From assembly GCA_900771045.1 (NCBI GenBank), contig CAAGMM010000026.1:1-17184 (forward strand): DNA of 17,184 bases. The letters run 5' to 3'. Source of the stretch: Bacteroidales bacterium. GTDB lineage: Bacteria > Bacteroidota > Bacteroidia > Bacteroidales > F082. The notes under the pieces were generated by a model. That model was not told the DNA's origin. It was given only the letters and a program-made list of their open reading frames with translations, and ran no database searches. Within the stretch, counting starts at the first letter, position 1. Every line of letters begins with the position of its first letter. The translations under genes and the position numbers were made by a program. Shown here in pieces: positions 14,761 to 17,184 of this stretch.

Positions 14761-15215
14761 TGTTTGTTCCCTCCAAGTCTTTCAATAATCGGTGCGATAA
14801 ACGTCCGTGATTCCGGGTAGAGTTCCATTTCCATTTTGAACATTTCCATAGCTTTTTCCCTAAATCCGTCCGGGCTTATATTGCCTCCCATCGCCTTCAT
14901 TTGTCTGTTTGACGCATTATTCGCAAACATTTCGGCACCGCCTTCTTTGAGAAGGAGATAACCGTATTCGGCGCATATCCCCGGAGGCACGACGCCGCGC
15001 GAACCACTCGGATGGCTCGTCATATTTTCATACACACAAAGCAGTTCGCAATAACTGTCGGGAGTCTGTTTGTTGTAAAAATCATACAGGCGCGACTCGT
15101 ACTTTGATGTGTTCGCCATATTTATATTCTGACCGTCGCCCCAGTAGTAGAGATTCGTGGTGCCGCACGACGACAACGCGATTATGGCGAATAATACTGC
15201 CGATAACCTTTTCAT
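14757..15215 (-). CDS. DUF4810 family lipoprotein
   Basis: This 152-residue lipoprotein has lipobox ALSSC (C17). After a LYYWGDGQN segment, YESRLYDFYNKQTPDSYCELL, VPPGICAEYGYLLLKEG and a DGFREKAMEMFKMEMELYPESR helical pair-like stretch match DUF4810, the regular partner of DUF799 and CsgG-like proteins. The C-terminal helices end in IERLGGN. It overlaps both its neighbours by four bases, a sign of translational coupling. Localisation to the periplasmic face of the outer membrane is inferred. Confidence 0.88.
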   Translation of the reverse strand: MKRLSAVLFAIIALSSCGTTNLYYWGDGQNINMANTSKYESRLYDFYNKQTPDSYCELLCVYENMTSHPSGSRGVVPPGICAEYGYLLLKEGGAEMFANNASNRQMKAMGGNISPDGFREKAMEMFKMEMELYPESRTFIAPIIERLGGNKQ

Positions 15216-15556
15216 ATATTGATAACCCTCATTTCCCCGCTTGACAGAATGACTTTTTCTTTCTTGACGGAGACGCCGTTGTCGATAATTTCTATTTCGT
15301 GTTGTCCGCTGCTTACCTGAAGGGCTTTCTTATAAGTCTTCCTTATCTTACGGTCTTTTTTCCAGCCTTTGTCCTTCACGGTGCGGCAGTCGTATGATGT
15401 CCCGTCGACGACTATTTTTATGTCGCGGTTCGAGCCTGACGTGACGACGATTCCGGCAGTGTCTTCAACTCCGGAAGCGACTGAGTATGAACCTATTTGG
15501 CAGCTTGTCAGGAAAAATGCAGCTGTTACTGCAAAAATTGAAAGAAAACGTTTCAT
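15212..15556 (-). CDS. Small lipoprotein of the CsgG-DUF4810-DUF799 operon, unknown family
   Basis: This 114-residue protein has a signal peptide and lipobox FFLTSC (C19). The mature part is beta-rich with Asp/Lys-rich strands (DIKIVVDGTSYDCRTV, QHEIEIIDNGVSVKKEKVIL, GEMRVINI), resembling a small PEGA-like or Ig-like beta sandwich, but I cannot assign a family. It starts three bases after the csgG-like stop and its own stop overlaps the DUF4810 start. It is an extra member compared with the three-gene core set, so it may be a lineage-specific component of the same complex. Confidence 0.8.
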   Translation of the reverse strand: MKRFLSIFAVTAAFFLTSCQIGSYSVASGVEDTAGIVVTSGSNRDIKIVVDGTSYDCRTVKDKGWKKDRKIRKTYKKALQVSSGQHEIEIIDNGVSVKKEKVILSSGEMRVINI

Positions 15557-15559
15557 GAC

Positions 15560-16447
15560 TTATTTCTCCATTATGTAATAATTTGTCGTGAGTTTGGTCA
15601 AATCGAGTTCCGGCCCTTCGTATGAGCAGAATGACACTTCCGTCTCCGGTGTCTCACCGTAAAGCATTGTTACGGTGACGGTTCCCAATTTCGTGCCGGG
15701 CAATTCAACTTCGACTCCGCTTTGAGGGTTTTTGACTTTCTTGCCTTTGGAATAGACGCTGAACGTATCGCCGACGGAGATGCCTTGTGATGCGCCGCCC
15801 GACATGATGTAAGTGCCGTCTTCGCAGGCGAGCAGATAGCCTCTCCAGGGCTTGTCGAGGCATTTGTTAATAATATTTTCGACGAGTTTGGAGATCGCCA
15901 TCGAGATAGCCTTGTCGCTCAATGTCGCGTCAAAATCGGCTGTTCCGCCGACGCCGAGGGTCTTTTTGGATGTCGTTTCCGCAAAGCCCGTGCCTTCATC
16001 GGAATAAATGATAAGTCCCGAGGCCACATCGACGAGCCTCATTGACACCGTGGCTTCGACGGTTTGCGTCTTAGATGACGAAAACACGCCCTGTTCGCCT
16101 TCGACTTTGCGCCCGAACTGCGTTATCGAGCCGAGGATGACGTAGTCGGCGCCGATTTTCTGCATATTGCCTTCGGTTTCCCGCACCAGCACGTCGAGGT
16201 CGTCGCGTTCGAGGAGGATGAATTTTCCCGTCGCTGCGAGTTTTGATGAAAGAATGTCGAGTGCCTGTTTGGCCATCGGGTCGTTTTCGCGGTTGTAAAA
16301 CAGACCCTTCCCATACTGCGTCTCATTGCTGAAACGTCCTATTGCGACTTTCCTCTTGATGGTCTTGTCCTGTCCGAAGCAGTCGGCATCAATACCGAGG
16401 GCGATAATCATCGCAAAAATAAATGAAATCAAACTGAATTTTTTCAT
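15560..16447 (-). CDS. CsgG/HfaB family protein
   Basis: This 295-residue protein has a signal peptide (MKKFSLISFIFAMIIALG). The mature part matches CsgG: KVAIGRFSNETQYGKG, MAKQALDILSSKLAATGKFILLERDDLDVLVRE, GADYVILGSITQFGRK and TVEATVSMRLVDVASGLIIYSDEGTG. CsgG forms the outer-membrane export pore for curli; here there are no csgA, csgB, csgE or csgF genes, so a different cargo or structural role is likely. No clear lipobox is seen (DADC does not fit), unlike classical CsgG. A C-terminal extension (GISVGDTFSVYSKGKKV) looks like a small beta domain. I start at ATG 16447 because the -7 promoter lies at 16469-16476, inside the longer frame. It is the first gene of the operon ending in kdsA. Confidence 0.88.
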   Translation of the reverse strand: MKKFSLISFIFAMIIALGIDADCFGQDKTIKRKVAIGRFSNETQYGKGLFYNRENDPMAKQALDILSSKLAATGKFILLERDDLDVLVRETEGNMQKIGADYVILGSITQFGRKVEGEQGVFSSSKTQTVEATVSMRLVDVASGLIIYSDEGTGFAETTSKKTLGVGGTADFDATLSDKAISMAISKLVENIINKCLDKPWRGYLLACEDGTYIMSGGASQGISVGDTFSVYSKGKKVKNPQSGVEVELPGTKLGTVTVTMLYGETPETEVSFCSYEGPELDLTKLTTNYYIMEK

Positions 16448-16468
16448 ATTAAAAATATTTAGATAGTG

Positions 16469-16476
16469 CAAATATA
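16469..16476 (-). promoter_or_regulatory. -7 element (TATATTTG) for the csgG-kdsA operon
   Basis: On the minus strand TATATTTG fits TAnnTTTG, 21 bases upstream of ATG 16447. Confidence 0.65.
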
Positions 16477-16562
16477 TGAAGATTTTTTGAAAAAACGATA
16501 TTTTTGGTGAAAATATTATCAAAGATTATGAGATTTTTTGAAGTTTTCCCCAAAAAAAATCG

Positions 16563-16570
16563 TACTTTTG
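16563..16570 (+). promoter_or_regulatory. -7 element (TACTTTTG) for fluC
   Basis: TACTTTTG fits TAnnTTTG and lies 21 bases upstream of ATG 16592. The leader is too short for a fluoride riboswitch. Confidence 0.65.
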
Positions 16571-16591
16571 TCCAAAATTAAGGTGAAAATT

Positions 16592-16963
16592 ATGTTGAAA
16601 AACATACTTTTAATCGGTTTCGGCGGTGCTGTCGGAAGCATTTTACGTTATTTGGCGACGCTTGCCGCGGATGCTTTGCATTGCGCCTCGTGGTTCGCCA
16701 CGTTAAGCGTCAACGGTGTCGGATCGTTCCTTATCGGGCTCTTTACGGCGGCCTGCGCCGAGGGCGACTGGAAGCTTATGCTCACCGTCGGGCTTTGCGG
16801 CGGCTTCACGACTTATTCCACTTTCTCGGCGCAGTCGTTGGAAATGTTGCGTTCGGGTGATTATCTTACCGCCGGAATCTATATTTCAGGCACTATCGTC
16901 CTTTGCCTTCTTTTCGTCTGGGCTGGGATGTGTGTCGGCGCGAAATCAGGCGGTCACATTTAA
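16592..16963 (+). CDS. crcB: Fluoride ion channel FluC/CrcB
   Basis: This 123-residue, four-helix membrane protein of the Fluc family works as a dual-topology dimer and exports fluoride. Signatures are LIGFGGAVGSILRYL at the N-terminus, LSVNGVGSFLIGLF (the conserved Asn of the pore) and GLCGGFTTYSTFSAQS, which includes the central sodium site and the aromatic track. Length is typical for a single-domain member. I choose ATG 16592 because the upstream TTG at 16538 precedes the promoter. It is divergent from the csgG operon. No second fluC copy is present, so it should form a homodimer. Confidence 0.95.
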   Translation: MLKNILLIGFGGAVGSILRYLATLAADALHCASWFATLSVNGVGSFLIGLFTAACAEGDWKLMLTVGLCGGFTTYSTFSAQSLEMLRSGDYLTAGIYISGTIVLCLLFVWAGMCVGAKSGGHI

Positions 16964-16970
16964 TGTATGC

Positions 16971-16990
16971 TTTGATGGGTTCTATAAATT
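16971..16990 (+). repeat. Solo end of the dispersed MITE-like repeat
   Basis: TTTGATGGGTTCTATAAATT matches the terminal repeat of the 12448-12654 element, with GGGTTCTATAAATT identical. It begins seven bases after the fluC stop. No opposite end is visible before the window edge. Confidence 0.55.
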
Positions 16991-17048
16991 ATGTTCATTT
17001 TTTTTAATCCATCTTGATTTTTTTTGTACAACCTATCATTTTTTTCCT

Positions 17049-17056
17049 TACCTTTG
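17049..17056 (+). promoter_or_regulatory. -7 element (TACCTTTG) near the right edge
   Basis: TACCTTTG fits TAnnTTTG and lies 20 bases before an ATG at 17077. Confidence 0.55.
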
Positions 17057-17076
17057 CTGCTCTAAACTATATATTC

Positions 17077-17184
17077 ATGGGTGGACTGAATCTAAATAAT
17101 GGGTATTATAGGTGTGCAGACGGTCACAGTTTTGTAGCCGTATCTTCTGTAGCCGTATCTTCTGTACCCCCCCCAACTGCTTGA
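17077..17184 (+). CDS. Tiny ORF, or start of a longer gene interrupted at a C8 tract
   Basis: The ATG at 17077 follows a good -7 element and opens a 35-residue frame (MGGLNLNNGYYRCADGHSF, then AVSSVAVSSVPPPTA) that stops at TGA 17182-17184, the last bases of the window. The frame contains a 15-bp tandem repeat and a run of eight C. A one-base change in the run would shift past the stop. No family is recognised, no signal peptide is seen, and the small size makes it uncertain that it is coding at all. Confidence 0.25.
   Translation: MGGLNLNNGYYRCADGHSFVAVSSVAVSSVPPPTA
17134..17174 (+). repeat. 15-bp tandem repeat (two copies) followed by a C8 tract
   Basis: GTAGCCGTATCTTCT occurs twice (17134-17148, 17149-17163), followed by GTA and CCCCCCCC at 17167-17174. 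Both are slippage-prone. They lie inside the small ORF that starts at 17077. Confidence 0.8.

Noticed and set aside
16448..16522. Longer csgG-like start at 16522
   Set aside because: The frame would include the -7 promoter element, and the signal peptide starts at ATG 16447.
16571..16591. Fluoride riboswitch upstream of fluC
   Set aside because: Only 21 bases lie between the -7 element and the ATG, too short for the known aptamer.

Overview
The window reads as Bacteroidota, most likely an uncultured Bacteroidales. Several genes are preceded by the phylum's TAnnTTTG -7 promoter element. There is a type IX secretion cargo with a Por-type C-terminal sorting domain. LPS genes (LptE, KdsA) and the gene order ftsX - DUF3098 - uppP - truB, familiar from this phylum, are also present. 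TGA is used as a normal stop. I cannot name a genus.

Layout. (1) 1-4380 is an accessory, visibly AT-rich region. It holds the 3' end of an IS30-family transposase, then a tight two-gene cassette: an inner-membrane-anchored helical/coiled-coil protein, and a signal-peptide-bearing protein with a PD-(D/E)XK-like nuclease core and a glycine-zipper membrane region. The cassette ends in an intrinsic terminator. A dead IS of the zinc-ribbon 'IS256 variant' type sits directly behind it. (2) 4502-7176 is higher-GC housekeeping DNA: a queuosine-precursor-type transporter (YhhQ/VUT), a convergent MATE exporter, and divergent LptE. (3) 7389-8975 encodes a secreted protein with delta-60-type repeats and a T9SS tail. 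(4) 12448-9130, minus strand, is an envelope/division operon: ftsX, DUF3098, uppP, truB, and a Vsr-type mismatch endonuclease. (5) 12720-13259 is cvpA, divergent from ftsX. (6) 16447-13266, minus strand, is an operon of csgG-like, small lipoprotein, DUF4810 lipoprotein, DUF799 lipoprotein and kdsA, with 4-nt overlaps or 3-4-nt gaps. (7) 16592-16963 is the fluoride channel FluC/CrcB, followed by a promoter and a tiny ORF with a tandem repeat and a C8 tract at the window edge.

The two signals most worth attention are these. First, the IS-bracketed nuclease/membrane cassette at 206-3306, a two-gene system I do not recognise. Second, a dispersed MITE-like repeat family with terminal sequence AAGGTGGGTTCTATAAATT, with two recognisable copies (8979-9119 and 12448-12654) and two solo ends (about 7267-7285 and 16971-16990). 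The 12448-12654 copy has perfect 21-bp terminal inverted repeats. It lies between the ftsX promoter and the ftsX ATG, so the base of its stem includes the first base of the start codon. Removing it would restore a short leader of about 13 nt.

No tRNA, rRNA, CRISPR array, replication origin or riboswitch was recognised.
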